The notes: generated from the sequence alone by a model not told the origin. A DNA stretch of 64,000 nucleotides from Pantoea eucrina (GCF_002095385.1 NZ_MIPP01000014.1:1-64000), one strand, 5' to 3'; numbered from the stretch's first letter, positions 18,801-27,638 are shown. Numbers and translations: made by a program.

Positions 18801-19895
18801 TCAGAACTGATAGGTCAGCGCGACGGCCACCACATCGTCATTGTTCAGCCCCAGCTTGTTGTTGTCATCCAGCTGATTGATTTTGTAATCCACCATGGTC
18901 GACATATTTTTATTGAAGTAGTACGTCAGGCCAAGATCAACATATTTCACCAGGTCTTCATCACCCACGCCTTCAATATCCTTGCCTTTGGTCTGTACAT
19001 AGCCGAGTGACGGACGCAGACCGGAATCGAACTGATACTGCGCCACCATTTCAATGTTCTGCGCTTTGTTGGCAAAGCCGCGCGTGCCGATTGGCGTCAT
19101 GTTGCGCGTCTCGGTGTAGATGGACGCCAGGTAGAGGGCGTTGGCATCATATTTGATACCGGCTCCCCAGGACTCCGCTTTGTCGCCGCGTCCGAGCAGG
19201 CCGGCCTGCTGCTGCTGGCTGGTGCGATCGGATGAGGTAATGGCTGACATCAGGCTGACGCCGCTATCGCCAATGGTGTAGCCCAGGGATGCGCCGTAGC
19301 CGTCGCCGTTCTGGGTGCTGGTATCCGCTGCGCTGCCGCGGCTGTTTGCGCTGTCGGCGTCGTTTTTACCCTGATACTGCAGGGCGAAGCGCAGGCCATC
19401 CACCAGACCAAAGAAATTACTGTTGCGGTAAGTTGCCACGCCTGACGTGCGCGCCGCCATAAAGTTATCGGTGCGCGCGGTGCCGTCACCCCCGAACTCA
19501 GGGAAGACGTCGGTCCAGGCTTCCACGTCATACAGCACGCCGTAGTTACGGCCATAATCGATTGAGCCGTAGTCGCCAAATTTCAGGCCGGCAAAGCCGA
19601 GACGGGTTTTGTTGCCGTTGTTCGCGTCACTGCCTTCAGAGCGGTTGCCCTGAAACTGATATTCCCACTGGCCGTAACCCGTCATCAGATCGTTGATCTG
19701 CGTCTGACCTTTAAAACCGAGACGCACGTAAGTTTTATCACCGTCCGCGCCTGCATTGTCACTGAAATAGTGCATCCCTTTTACGCGACCATAGAGATCC
19801 AGTTTGTTGCCGTCTTTATTATAGATTTCTGCGGCTTGTGCCGTTGTGGCCAAAGCCAGTGCGGAAACAACCAGTGCCAGTGTGCTTTTCTTCAT
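18801..19895 (-). CDS. phoE: outer-membrane general porin, PhoE-type
   Basis: A 364-residue trimeric beta-barrel porin with a classical signal peptide cut after AQA (mature start [17 protein letters not shown]). The constriction-loop motif [20 protein letters not shown] and the C-terminal ALTYQF with terminal Phe are typical of OmpC/OmpF/PhoE. Calling it phoE rests on the site (crl-phoE-proBA as in E. coli) and on the Pho box upstream; in the protein itself the loops differ from E. coli PhoE and pore selectivity cannot be read off. Predicted to be induced by PhoB under phosphate limitation. Confidence 0.92.
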   Translation of the reverse strand: MKKSTLALVVSALALATTAQAAEIYNKDGNKLDLYGRVKGMHYFSDNAGADGDKTYVRLGFKGQTQINDLMTGYGQWEYQFQGNRSEGSDANNGNKTRLGFAGLKFGDYGSIDYGRNYGVLYDVEAWTDVFPEFGGDGTARTDNFMAARTSGVATYRNSNFFGLVDGLRFALQYQGKNDADSANSRGSAADTSTQNGDGYGASLGYTIGDSGVSLMSAITSSDRTSQQQQAGLLGRGDKAESWGAGIKYDANALYLASIYTETRNMTPIGTRGFANKAQNIEMVAQYQFDSGLRPSLGYVQTKGKDIEGVGDEDLVKYVDLGLTYYFNKNMSTMVDYKINQLDDNNKLGLNNDDVVAVALTYQF

Positions 19896-19975
19896 TTGCT
19901 ATCAATCCCGATGAGTAAAAAAAGTATGTACCCGTGAAAAGGTTTGTAAAACACGGGACGTTTTACCGATCGCTG

Positions 19976-19993
19976 ATGAAAGTTTTATGACAG
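19976..19993 (-). promoter_or_regulatory. Pho box (PhoB site) upstream of phoE
   Basis: On the minus strand CTGTCATAAAACTTTCAT matches the PhoB consensus CTGTCATAWAWCTGTCAY with one clear mismatch. It lies about 80 bases before the phoE start codon, and TAAAAC, a plausible -10, lies some ten bases downstream, the usual spacing when the Pho box replaces the -35. Confidence 0.85.
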
Positions 19994-20139
19994 ATTTGCG
20001 CAATCGGGGTGAACGAGGCGGTTAAGTTGTGCTGACTGGCCTGCGGAAATTCGCGCTTTTCCCGGCGTGGCTGTTGGCTTCCTTGCTGACTCCTGATAAA
20101 ACGTCCGTTCGCGGATTTTTTCTCAGATGGCAGGAAAAT

Positions 20140-21243
20140 ATGAGTGGCAGTCAGACCCTGGTGGTCAAATTGGGTACCAGCGTTCTCACCGGCGGTTCGC
20201 GCCGGCTGAATCGGGCGCACATGGTGGAGCTGGTTCGCCAGTGTGCACAAATGCACGCGGCGGGACATCGCATTGTTATTGTCACCTCCGGCGCGATTGC
20301 GGCCGGACGTGAACACCTTGGCTATCCCGAACTGCCACCGACCATCGCCTCAAAGCAGCTGCTGGCTGCGGTGGGGCAGAGCCGTCTGATCCAGCTGTGG
20401 GAGCAGCTGTTCTCTATTTATGGCATCCATATCGGGCAGATGCTGCTGACGCGCGCGGATATGGAAGATCGCGAACGCTTTCTTTATGCGCGCGATATGC
20501 TGCGCGCGCTGCTGGATAACCACATCGTTCCGGTGATTAACGAAAACGATGCGGTCGCTACGGCGGAAATTAAAGTTGGCGATAACGACAACCTCTCGGC
20601 GCTGGCGGCAATGCTGGGCGGAGCGGACAAACTGCTGCTGCTGACCGATCAGCAGGGGCTGTTTACCGCCGATCCGCGCACGAATCCGGAGGCGCAGCTG
20701 ATTAGCGACGTGCACCAGATTGATGATGCGCTGCGGACGCTGGCGGGCGGCAGCGTGTCAGGATTAGGCACCGGTGGTATGGCAACCAAACTGCAGGCTG
20801 CGGATGTCGCCTGTCGCGCCGGCATCGATGTGATTATCGCTGCTGGCAGCCGTCCCGATGTGATTAGCGATGTGCTGAACGGCAAACCGGTCGGCACGCG
20901 CTTTCACGCGCAGCAGTCGCCGCTGGAGAACCGCAAGCGCTGGATCTTCGGCGCGCCGCCGGCCGGCGAAATCACCATTGATGATGGTGCCCTGGCGGCG
21001 GTGCTGGAGCGCGGCAGTTCGCTGCTGCCTAAAGGCATCCGCGAGGTGCAGGGAAATTTCTCACGCGGTGAGGTGATCCGGATCCGCAACCTGCAGGGAC
21101 GCGATATCGCCCACGGCGTGACGCGTTACAACAGCGATGCGATGCGCATGATCGCCGGACATCACAGCCAGGAGATCGGTGATATTCTCGGTTATGAATA
21201 TGGCCCGGTTGCCGTACATCGCGACGACATGGTTGTCAGCTAA
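20140..21243 (+). CDS. proB: glutamate 5-kinase
   Basis: First step of proline synthesis: phosphorylates L-glutamate to the 5-phosphate, feedback-inhibited by proline. The 367 residues match E. coli ProB in length. The amino-acid-kinase domain is at the front ([48 protein letters not shown]) and the PUA RNA-binding-like domain occupies roughly residues 275-360. The ATG at 20140 follows CAGGAAA; the longer reading from 20029 runs through the phoE promoter. It forms an operon with proA 10 bases downstream. Confidence 0.97.
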   Translation: MSGSQTLVVKLGTSVLTGGSRRLNRAHMVELVRQCAQMHAAGHRIVIVTSGAIAAGREHLGYPELPPTIASKQLLAAVGQSRLIQLWEQLFSIYGIHIGQMLLTRADMEDRERFLYARDMLRALLDNHIVPVINENDAVATAEIKVGDNDNLSALAAMLGGADKLLLLTDQQGLFTADPRTNPEAQLISDVHQIDDALRTLAGGSVSGLGTGGMATKLQAADVACRAGIDVIIAAGSRPDVISDVLNGKPVGTRFHAQQSPLENRKRWIFGAPPAGEITIDDGALAAVLERGSSLLPKGIREVQGNFSRGEVIRIRNLQGRDIAHGVTRYNSDAMRMIAGHHSQEIGDILGYEYGPVAVHRDDMVVS

Positions 21244-21253
21244 GGAGCAGAAA

Positions 21254-22507
21254 ATGTTAGAGGAAATGGGTAAGGCGGCGCGGGCGGCATCGTACGCGCT
21301 GGCGGCGCTCTCCACCGCAGAGAAAAATCAGGTGTTGCTCACCCTGGCTGAAGGGCTGGAGGCGGATCACGCAGAGATTCTGGCGGCGAATGAACAGGAT
21401 CTGGCCGACGCGCGGCAGAGCGGCATGAGCGCGGCACTGCTCGATCGCCTGACGCTGACGCCGCAGCGGCTGAAGAGTATCGCCGATGATGTGCGGCAGG
21501 TCTGCCAGCTGGCCGATCCGGTCGGACAGCTTATTGACGGGGGCCAGCTCGACAGCGGCCTGCGTATTGAACGGCGTCGTGTGCCGCTCGGCGTAGTGGG
21601 CGTTATTTACGAAGCGCGTCCGAACGTCACCGTTGATGTGGCGGCTCTCTGCCTGAAAACCGGCAACGCAGCCATCCTGCGCGGCGGTAAAGAGACATGG
21701 CGCACCAATGCGGCCACGGTCAGAGTCATTCAGCGTGCGCTGGTAAAGCACAACCTGCCAGCCGGGGCCATACAGGCGATTGAAAATCCGGATCGCGAGC
21801 TGGTCAGTCAGCTGCTGAAGCTGGATCGCTATGTCGATATGCTGATCCCGCGCGGCGGGGCAGGGCTGCATAAGCTGTGCCGTGAACACTCCACTATCCC
21901 GGTGATCACCGGTGGTATCGGCGTCTGCCATCTCTATCTTGATGAGACGATGGAGATCGCGCCGGCGCTTGAGATCATCGTTAACGCCAAAAAACAGCGG
22001 CCGAGCGCCTGCAACTCGCTGGAGACGCTGCTGATCCATCAGGATCAACTCGATCGTTTCCTGCCAGCTTTCCTGCAGCGTATGGCGCAGGAAAATATTA
22101 CGCTGCACGGCGATGCCAATATTCTGGCGCAGCTGCAGACAGGGCCGGCCAGCGTCGTCGCAGTGAGCGAGGCGCACTATCGCGATGAGTGGCTGTCAAA
22201 CGATCTCAACGTGAAGCGGGTAGCGGACATGGATGAGGCGATTGCGCACATTCGTGAATATGGCACCCAGCACTCCGACGGCATTCTGACGCGCAGCATC
22301 CGGCACGCGAATGCGTTTGTTCAGCAGGTGGACTCTTCTGCGGTCTACGTCAACGCCAGTACCCGTTTTACCGATGGCGGCCAGTTTGGTCTGGGCGCTG
22401 AGGTGGCAGTCAGTACGCAAAAACTGCACGCGCGCGGTCCGATGGGGCTGGAAGCGCTGACCACCTACAAATGGATTGGCTGGGGCGACGATACGCTGCG
22501 CCGCTAG
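21254..22507 (+). CDS. proA: gamma-glutamyl phosphate reductase
   Basis: Second step of proline synthesis: reduces glutamyl 5-phosphate to glutamate semialdehyde with NADPH. Of 417 residues, like E. coli ProA. The active-site cysteine lies in [15 protein letters not shown], and the conserved [22 protein letters not shown] and [20 protein letters not shown] segments are seen. The start at 21254 follows AAGGAG; proB and proA products form a complex and are translated from one message that ends at the terminator at 22526. It is the last core-genome protein gene before the phage-derived region. Confidence 0.97.
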   Translation: MLEEMGKAARAASYALAALSTAEKNQVLLTLAEGLEADHAEILAANEQDLADARQSGMSAALLDRLTLTPQRLKSIADDVRQVCQLADPVGQLIDGGQLDSGLRIERRRVPLGVVGVIYEARPNVTVDVAALCLKTGNAAILRGGKETWRTNAATVRVIQRALVKHNLPAGAIQAIENPDRELVSQLLKLDRYVDMLIPRGGAGLHKLCREHSTIPVITGGIGVCHLYLDETMEIAPALEIIVNAKKQRPSACNSLETLLIHQDQLDRFLPAFLQRMAQENITLHGDANILAQLQTGPASVVAVSEAHYRDEWLSNDLNVKRVADMDEAIAHIREYGTQHSDGILTRSIRHANAFVQQVDSSAVYVNASTRFTDGGQFGLGAEVAVSTQKLHARGPMGLEALTTYKWIGWGDDTLRR

Positions 22508-22525
22508 CCGTCCTGCCCGCCTCAG

Positions 22526-22555
22526 ATGGGTACCTGTACAGGTACCCATTTTTTG
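22526..22555 (+). terminator. rho-independent terminator of proBA
   Basis: A fully palindromic 24-base stem-loop (ATGGGTACC, loop TGTACA, GGTACCCAT) is followed by six T. It closes the proBA operon 18 bases after the proA stop. Confidence 0.93.
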
Positions 22556-22832
22556 CTTTAGATCCACTCAATATCACAGCTTTCTGAAATTTATCTGTCA
22601 TCTGTGGCGCGTCAGCCGCTTTTCGCCCATTTTTTTGTGTAAGCGCTGGTCCGGGTTTAACAGAAGATTCCTGAAAACCTCAGTCAGAACAAGCTGTCAC
22701 ACATTCATTGCTGGTTTAGCGCAGACGGGCGAGGATAATGATCCTCCAGCTTCATTGATAATATCGCGTGGGTAGTAAACTAGCGGTAATATAAAATGAA
22801 CTGGTAGCAAAAACCAAAATAACATTCAGTCT
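22556..22832. other. intergenic stretch before the repressor gene
   Basis: No open frame with a plausible ribosome site is seen here. An A/T-rich element TAATATAAAAT near 22787-22797 could serve as the -10 of the repressor promoter, but no convincing -35 stands at the right distance. Confidence 0.4.
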
Positions 22833-22862
22833 TTTACTGATGGCAGACAATTAACTGATGGT
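22833..22862 (+). promoter_or_regulatory. two operator-like repeats over the repressor start codon
   Basis: TTTACTGATGGC (22833) and TTAACTGATGGT (22851) are copies of the motif TTWACTGWTGG found again twice at 23639-23672. The second copy contains the repressor's own ATG. Bound repressor here would shut off its own gene; I infer autoregulation. Confidence 0.6.
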
Positions 22863-23589
22863 TAAAAAAGAGAGTACAAAACACGCTTTTACTGCCAGGC
22901 TGATTGCCGCATGCGAAAGTGCGGGAATTGTCGGACATGGACGAAACAAACAGGTTGCACAGGCGTTGCAGCAAAGAGGATGCAAAATTTCAACGCCGGG
23001 GGTATGGAAATGGTTCAACGGTCAGTCGATTCCGGATGACGGGAATCTGTTAGCGCTAAGCGATCTGCTGGGCGTGCGCGTGGAGTGGCTGCAGTTTGGT
23101 ATGGAGAAACCGGATGCCGGGCTTTCGCAGCAGCGTCTGCTCTCCGCCGGGCATATGTTCCGCGTGGAGAGCCTGGATATCGGCCAGCGCAGCGCGCAGG
23201 GCATTGCCGCGCGCGATGAGCTGGTAGAGACCATTCAGGCGATAGAATATGGTCTGGATGAGGCGCGCGTGCTGTTTAATGGCCGCCCGGCAGAAAGCAT
23301 CCGGCTTATTGCGCTGAACAGCGATTCAATGGCCGGCACCTTCGCACCGCGCGATCAGCTGTTTGTCGATATCAGCGTGCATCACTTTGATGGCGATGGA
23401 ATTTATCTGTTCACGCTTGACGATCAGCTCTATCTCAAACGCCTGCAATTGCAGCATAAAAAAGTGGCCGTTATCTCAGATAACAAGCGCTATGAGACCT
23501 GGTATCTGACGCTGGATGAAGCCGATTCTCTGCAGGTGGTCGCCCGCGTCATCATGAGCCAGGCACGTGATTATCAGATCCTGGGCTGA
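22858..23589 (+). CDS. CI/C2-like transcriptional repressor with S24 (LexA-type) domain
   Basis: A 243-residue phage-type repressor. The N-terminal half (about residues 8-75) is a helix-turn-helix domain (RNKQVAQALQQRGCKISTPGVW), and the C-terminal half is a LexA/S24 fold with the serine of NSDSM (Ser157) and lysine of LYLKRLQ (Lys194) in place. Compared with the prophage CI at 36956-37645, with which its C-terminal half shares long identical stretches (HFDGDG, VETI-AIEY), the position of the Ala-Gly cleavage bond is Ser112-Ala113; an Ala97-Gly98 pair lies 15 residues too early. Self-cleavage is therefore doubtful. No Shine-Dalgarno precedes the ATG, and an operator repeat covers it. The gene heads the lysis unit that follows on the same strand. 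Confidence 0.85.
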   Translation: MVKKESTKHAFTARLIAACESAGIVGHGRNKQVAQALQQRGCKISTPGVWKWFNGQSIPDDGNLLALSDLLGVRVEWLQFGMEKPDAGLSQQRLLSAGHMFRVESLDIGQRSAQGIAARDELVETIQAIEYGLDEARVLFNGRPAESIRLIALNSDSMAGTFAPRDQLFVDISVHHFDGDGIYLFTLDDQLYLKRLQLQHKKVAVISDNKRYETWYLTLDEADSLQVVARVIMSQARDYQILG

Positions 23590-23638
23590 GCCGTTGCCGG
23601 CATCGGCAGAAAAAAATAACCCGGCTGAAATCATAAAT

Positions 23639-23672
23639 TTAACTGTTGGTAAATAAAAAATTAACTGTTGGT
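23639..23672 (+). promoter_or_regulatory. tandem operator repeats before the antiterminator promoter
   Basis: Two identical 12-mers TTAACTGTTGGT begin 22 bases apart (23639 and 23661), about two helical turns, so they face the same side of the DNA. With the two copies at 22833 and 22851 they bracket the repressor gene and are its likely binding sites. Confidence 0.7.
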
Positions 23673-23674
23673 GT

Positions 23675-23702
23675 TTGCCAAAGTATTAGAACATGTTAAT
23701 AA
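23675..23702 (+). promoter_or_regulatory. sigma-70 promoter of the antiterminator-lysis unit
   Basis: TTGCCA (-35, 23675-23680) and TAATAA (-10, 23697-23702) are 16 bases apart. The second operator repeat ends five bases before the -35 hexamer's centre, so repressor bound there would block the polymerase. Confidence 0.6.
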
Positions 23703-23743
23703 TTTGACCATAGATGGACGAAATCGTTACCCCCGGATGGGCC

Positions 23744-23777
23744 CGCTCTTAAACAATTGAGGCGCTGCACAAGCGCG
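23744..23777 (+). promoter_or_regulatory. nut site: boxA and boxB for N-type antitermination
   Basis: boxA is CGCTCTTAAACA (23744-23755), one base from the consensus CGCTCTTTAACA. Five bases on, GGCGCT-GCACA-AGCGCG (23762-23777) forms a boxB hairpin with a five-base loop closed by T-A, very like the P22 boxB GCGCT-GACAA-AGCGC. The loop fits a GNRA-type fold with the fourth base flipped out. The site lies about 40 bases downstream of the predicted promoter, as in lambdoid phages. Confidence 0.82.
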
Positions 23778-24002
23778 AAACTACCCACTCAAAATCAGTG
23801 TATTTTGGGATGGGGTGGATACGCACTCAGCAGCGTTGTCAGTTGTCTCCTGCCTTCACTTCTCTCTGCTTTTTCCTGGCCGTTTTTTAACGACCGGGAA
23901 AGCGGATTGTGGGTGATTCCGGTGGCACACCGGACGCACCGGCCTCTGCCGGAAGGCCGCGTTTGCCACCCCATCGCCAAAAACTCATTCACAGGAGGAG
24001 TT

Positions 24003-24281
24003 ATGGCGATTATCCAATATGGCAAATCAGCGTTTACCGGTAATGCACGAACCCGGCGTCATCGACGACGCCAGCCACTCGCACGTCTGAACCGTACTAT
24101 CGACAACGCACTCGGGCTCGAATGCGATGACGTCACGCTGCGCACTGCTGAACGTATCTGTCAGCGGGAGATTCGATCCAGAGTAGAGCGTGCCGTACTG
24201 GCGCCGGGACGCTCGCACAGTGAAAGCGCCAGTTTCGATAACTGCTGTTTACCCCACGTTCATCTCTACGCTACCCGTTAA
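24003..24281 (+). CDS. N-like transcription antitermination protein
   Basis: A 92-residue basic protein started at 24003 behind a perfect ribosome site (AGGAGGAG). Its N-terminus IIQYGKSAFTGNARTRRHRR closely follows that of P22 N (gene 24 protein; from memory VITYGKSTFAGNAKTRRHER), whose arginine-rich helix binds boxB RNA. The rest is diverged from P22 N. The nut site stands 226 bases upstream, between promoter and gene, so N could load onto the polymerase before the lysis genes. It differs strongly from the second N-like protein of the window (36300-36542), so the two systems should not cross-react. Function is inferred from the motif and the nut site. Confidence 0.8.
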   Translation: MAIIQYGKSAFTGNARTRRHRRRQPLARLNRTIDNALGLECDDVTLRTAERICQREIRSRVERAVLAPGRSHSESASFDNCCLPHVHLYATR

Positions 24282-24457
24282 GTTTCTCCTGCTTTTCCAG
24301 TTCTGAACGGAACGTTTTTACATTGCTCACTGTTTAACCACGCTTGAGCGTTGCGCTTGAATCTGGCGTGCGCGAATGGCTGACCGATCAGTGACGTTTA
24401 AGTGTGCTGACCCTGTGCGCAGCGTACTCCGCGTTGCGCCTCAAAGAAGGAACGGAT

Positions 24458-24925
24458 ATGAGCCAGATTATTGCCATTTTAAATTTTGAAGAGGGTTATC
24501 GCGAAGCGCCCTATCTGGATACGCAGGGCTTTCCCACCGTGGCGGGCGGCATCCGCATCGGACCAAAGGGCGCCTCGCTGAGCAACTACATCTTTCAGGT
24601 GCCGCGCCGCGTCGGGGACGTCTGGAAGCAGTGCATTGTGGAGAAAAAAGTGCAGGAGATGCAACAGCGCGAACTGATCCGCCAGGCGCTGCTGAAGTGC
24701 AACGATGCCCGCAGTGACGTGCTGATTAGCATGGCGTATCAGATGGGCGTGGAGGGGCTTGCGCTGTTTCGCGGCATGCTCACCTCGGTCACGCAGGGCG
24801 ACTTTGACGCCGCAGCGAATGCCATGCTGGATAGCCTTTGGGCGCGGCAGACCGCCGGACGCGCCCGGCGGCATGCGGAAGCGATGCGCAGCGGCACCTA
24901 TGACATCTACCGGGGGCTGCTATGA
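24458..24925 (+). CDS. T4-type lysozyme endolysin (glycoside hydrolase 24)
   Basis: A 155-residue muramidase of the T4 lysozyme family, cutting between N-acetylmuramic acid and N-acetylglucosamine. The catalytic triad spacing Glu-x8-Asp-x5-Thr is exact: Glu12 in FEEGY, Asp21 in YLDTQG and Thr27 in FPTV. The C-terminal lobe (MAYQMGVEGL...LDSLWARQTAGRARR) also follows T4 lysozyme. There is no signal peptide or SAR anchor, so it needs a holin. The ATG at 24458 follows AAGAAGGAACG. The next gene overlaps its stop codon (ATGA). Confidence 0.9.
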   Translation: MSQIIAILNFEEGYREAPYLDTQGFPTVAGGIRIGPKGASLSNYIFQVPRRVGDVWKQCIVEKKVQEMQQRELIRQALLKCNDARSDVLISMAYQMGVEGLALFRGMLTSVTQGDFDAAANAMLDSLWARQTAGRARRHAEAMRSGTYDIYRGLL

Positions 24926-25272
24926 ACATGAAGTGGATGATCTTCATCATTGCGGTACTGGCGGCAATCATACTGCTGCTCCTGCTGCAGCGCTTCACCA
25001 CGCTGGAGTTTGTTAAACACGCGCGCCTGCTGTTTAAAACCTGGTCAGTGTGGCTCGCTTCACTCGGCTCCATGCTCAGCGCGTGGGCGCAATCTTTTCC
25101 CGCTTCCGCGCTCGATGCCTGGAACGCGCTGCCGCCGGACGTCAAAGAGGTTCTGCCGCACAACTACCTGGGGTTAATTGGTGCCTTTATGGTGGCAATG
25201 GGCGTTATGGCGCAGTTTGTGCGACAGAAAAATCTGGCGGAAAAACGCAGCGCGCTGGAGGAAAAATCATGA
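24922..25272 (+). CDS. holin-like membrane protein of the lysis cassette
   Basis: A 116-residue protein with an N-terminal transmembrane segment (residues about 5-24, IFIIAVLAAIILLLLLQRF) and a second hydrophobic helix near residues 80-97 (YLGLIGAFMVAMGVMAQF), ending in a charged tail. It overlaps the lysozyme by four bases and the Rz gene by four bases. Position and topology make it the candidate holin; I do not recognise a named holin family, and a spanin or antiholin role cannot be excluded. Confidence 0.7.
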   Translation: MNMKWMIFIIAVLAAIILLLLLQRFTTLEFVKHARLLFKTWSVWLASLGSMLSAWAQSFPASALDAWNALPPDVKEVLPHNYLGLIGAFMVAMGVMAQFVRQKNLAEKRSALEEKS

Positions 25273-25562
25273 GTTTTCTTCTTTCCCTGCTGGCGGGCAG
25301 CTGGCACTGGCTGGCGGCGCTGTTCGGCATCATCGCCGCGCTGGTAGCCAGCTACGCTGGCGGTAAAAAGATCGGCAAAGTGCAGCAGCAGGCTAAAGCA
25401 GACACCGAACGCGCAGAAAAAACAGCGGCGCAGGCGGTAGCGGTTAATCAGCAGCAGCAGCAGCTGCGTGAGGAGGCCCGACGTGTGGAAATCAGCAACA
25501 GTAATCTTGATGATGCTGCCGCTCGTGACAAGCTGCAGCAATCGAAGTACCACCAGCCCTGA
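25269..25562 (+). CDS. Rz-like inner-membrane spanin
   Basis: A 97-residue protein with one N-terminal membrane segment (residues about 12-30) followed by a long, charged, glutamine-rich helix (KADTERAEKTAAQ...), the shape of an i-spanin. It joins the outer-membrane spanin encoded inside it to fuse the two membranes in the last step of lysis. It overlaps the holin-like gene by ATGA. Confidence 0.8.
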   Translation: MSFLLSLLAGSWHWLAALFGIIAALVASYAGGKKIGKVQQQAKADTERAEKTAAQAVAVNQQQQQLREEARRVEISNSNLDDAAARDKLQQSKYHQP

Positions 25563-25713
25563 GGCGCCGGTCGTTATCGACTCCGCCTGCTCTCTGTTTT
25601 CACCCATTTATACCCACGGCAGTGACGCCGATCGCATGGATATTCGCACCGTGCGTGCCATTAACAATCACAACGACCTCTGGGATCGGCACTGCCGCAC
25701 GCCGGCACGCTAA
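25483..25713 (+). CDS. Rz1-like outer-membrane spanin lipoprotein, overlapping Rz
   Basis: Read in another frame from within the Rz gene, as is usual for Rz1. GTG 25483 follows AGGAGG with good spacing and gives a lipoprotein signal MWKSATVILMMLPLVTSC with a lipobox LVTSC. About 59 mature residues follow. An earlier GTG at 25468 is possible but overlaps the ribosome site. The gene extends past Rz by 151 bases. Confidence 0.78.
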   Translation: MWKSATVILMMLPLVTSCSNRSTTSPEAPVVIDSACSLFSPIYTHGSDADRMDIRTVRAINNHNDLWDRHCRTPAR

Positions 25714-25767
25714 CGCCGCTCCTTCTGACGCTATTCCAATACCTCTGTATAAGCCGAGGAGGCTGAC

Positions 25768-27511
25768 ATGATCGAAGTTAATTCATTTGCTGAACTGCGT
25801 ACCACTGCACCTGCTAAAAACGGCGATTCTGCGTTTTTGCGCCGCTACAATGCGGACTCAAACTTTCGCGGTGGCGGTGACTTTACCGGTTTTATCGGGA
25901 CGACCACGGCGGCTGACGATGGCGGTACGCTGGCGGTCGGTAATGGCTTCTACTGGAAGCGCGTGATCAACGACCCGGCAGACCTCAACGTCTACCACTT
26001 TGGTGCGAAGGGAGATGCTACGCCAATGACACCGAACCCTTCAAACGCATGCTGGCGTGGACCCAGGGCTACAGCGGCAATATCCGCGATCTGCCGGTGC
26101 GCTTTCCGGGCGGTAAGTTCCTGATTAACCCGATAGATATCAGTGATACTGAGGTCGCCTTCTTTGGCCTGCAGGGGGATGATGTGGAGCTGGGTTCGCT
26201 GCCGCGTACCACGATCATTTCCGACAAGAGCGCCAATACGGTGTTCAAAGTGAAGGCGCGCCGCACCGCGATCAAAGGGATCACCTGGCATGGTCAGGCG
26301 TCCGCCGATACCAATACCAACAAAGGCACTATCACAGCCGAGCTGTGTACCAACGTGCAGCCCTTCTTCGAAAACACCTGCATCGAAGGCTCTACGGTAA
26401 ATATCTACTGTTTCCGCGCGCAGAATAGCGGCGGGACCGTCATTAAAGTGCTGGATACCCTCGACAGTAAGTTTGACCAGATCTACACCCTGTGGACCTA
26501 CGGGCGCGTATTCGACATCGGCTGGTCAAACTCGCCAAAGGTAAGTGGGACCACTCCACCGCGATTGAGATCTGCAACTGTAACTTCCAGACCGGTTACG
26601 GTGACGCCACGCTCTATATGCCGCGCGTGACGCAGGGCATTATGCGTAACGTCTGGATTGAGCATACGCGTAACCCTGGCGATCTCTCCGACGGCGGCTG
26701 GACCATCGATACGCTGAACATTGAGGATTGCGGCTCGCCGTTTAACCTCAATAACGCCCGCGTGATCATGCGCCAGATTGGCCTGCAGTCGGGTGCCACT
26801 ATCTCCAACGACCTGGCGGGCACGCGCTGGCTCTCGACGTTTGAGTATGGCTACCGGCGTGAGGAGAACCACGGCACTATTATCACCGGCTCCCTGCGCA
26901 CGGGTTACTACAGCGGCCATAAAGTCACCAATAACACCGATACCGATAACTGGTATCGCCTCGGGCAGCTCTTTTTCCCGGTGGCGAACCAGCAGTGGGT
27001 GATGGAGCTGATTGGTAAAGCGGATGCGACCCAGCCCACCGGCACGGCGGCGTCGCCGGTCAATATGGCCGGCACCGGTAAAACCTGGATCAACCTGCAG
27101 CGGCTGGATACCGTCTGGGCTGACGCCTGGCATATGGGCCAGCCTGCGGTGATGGATATCCGCTACAACCGGGTCGGCACCACCTATGCGGTGGTGTGGG
27201 TTAAGCTGCGCGCCAAAAGCGGTGATACGCTGATTAACCTGAAAACCACCGGGCCAACGCGTTTTGAGTCAGGCTCCTGCTCGCTGTTCCAGACTGACTT
27301 TTCAGTCGTAACCGATACCACCAAAATGGGCACACTCAAGCCTGCGGCGCGCTTCGGACTGCATAATGGTGTAGCTGGCATTGGTGCCAATGAGAAAGGG
27401 GTGCTCACTGTCGCGACGGCAGCGGGTAATCCCACCAATAAAACGGCCCCTTCGGGCTTTGTGCTGGTCAATATCAACGGTGTTGATCGTAAGCTGCCTT
27501 ATTACGATTAA
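25768..27511 (+). pseudogene. tailspike / exopolysaccharide-depolymerase-like beta-helix protein, broken by two -1 frameshifts
   Basis: Joined over two frameshifts this is a protein of about 581 residues. The N-terminus (VNSFAELRTTAPAKNGDSAF and then GGGDFTGF, VYHFGAKGDG) is the pattern of capsule and colanic-acid depolymerases of phages, and the middle and end are rich in short beta-strand turns. Frame leaves at about 26017, where GATGCTAC should be GATGGCTAC, and again at about 26540, where AAAGGTAAG should be AAAGGGTAAG. Each case lacks one G. Reading across restores KGDGYANDTEPFKRMLAWTQ and SPKGKWDHSTAIEIC. It follows the spanins on the same strand and ends before a strong terminator. Substrate is unknown; a host-type EPS is a guess. 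Confidence 0.8.
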
Positions 27512-27526
27512 GGCCAGCACCTTTTT

Positions 27527-27554
27527 GGCGAGGCTCCGGCCTCGCCTTTTTTTT
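27527..27554 (+). terminator. rho-independent terminator ending the lysis-depolymerase unit
   Basis: A perfect eight-pair stem (GGCGAGGC / GCCTCGCC), loop TCCG, and eight T. It lies 16 bases past the depolymerase stop and separates this unit from the tRNA promoter. Confidence 0.95.
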
Positions 27555-27609
27555 GTGGTGGAAAACGCGCCGGCGCTGCTGAAAAAGCGGGCGGTTGAAT
27601 CACCGCATC

Positions 27610-27638
27610 TTGACGCCGCGCGTCACATTTCCTATTTT
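27610..27638 (+). promoter_or_regulatory. promoter of the thrW tRNA
   Basis: TTGACG and TATTTT are exactly 17 bases apart, followed by a C/G-rich discriminator (CTCCCCG) as expected for a stable-RNA promoter. The tRNA begins 26 bases after the -10. Confidence 0.75.

Noticed and set aside
21257..22177. 306-codon minus-strand frame
   Set aside because: Shadow of proA on the opposite strand; proA is certain.
24300..24319. Possible terminator after the N-like gene (GTTC-TGAACG-GAAC then GTTTTT)
   Set aside because: The stem is only four pairs; too weak to list as a feature, though such a site would be expected for antitermination to act on.
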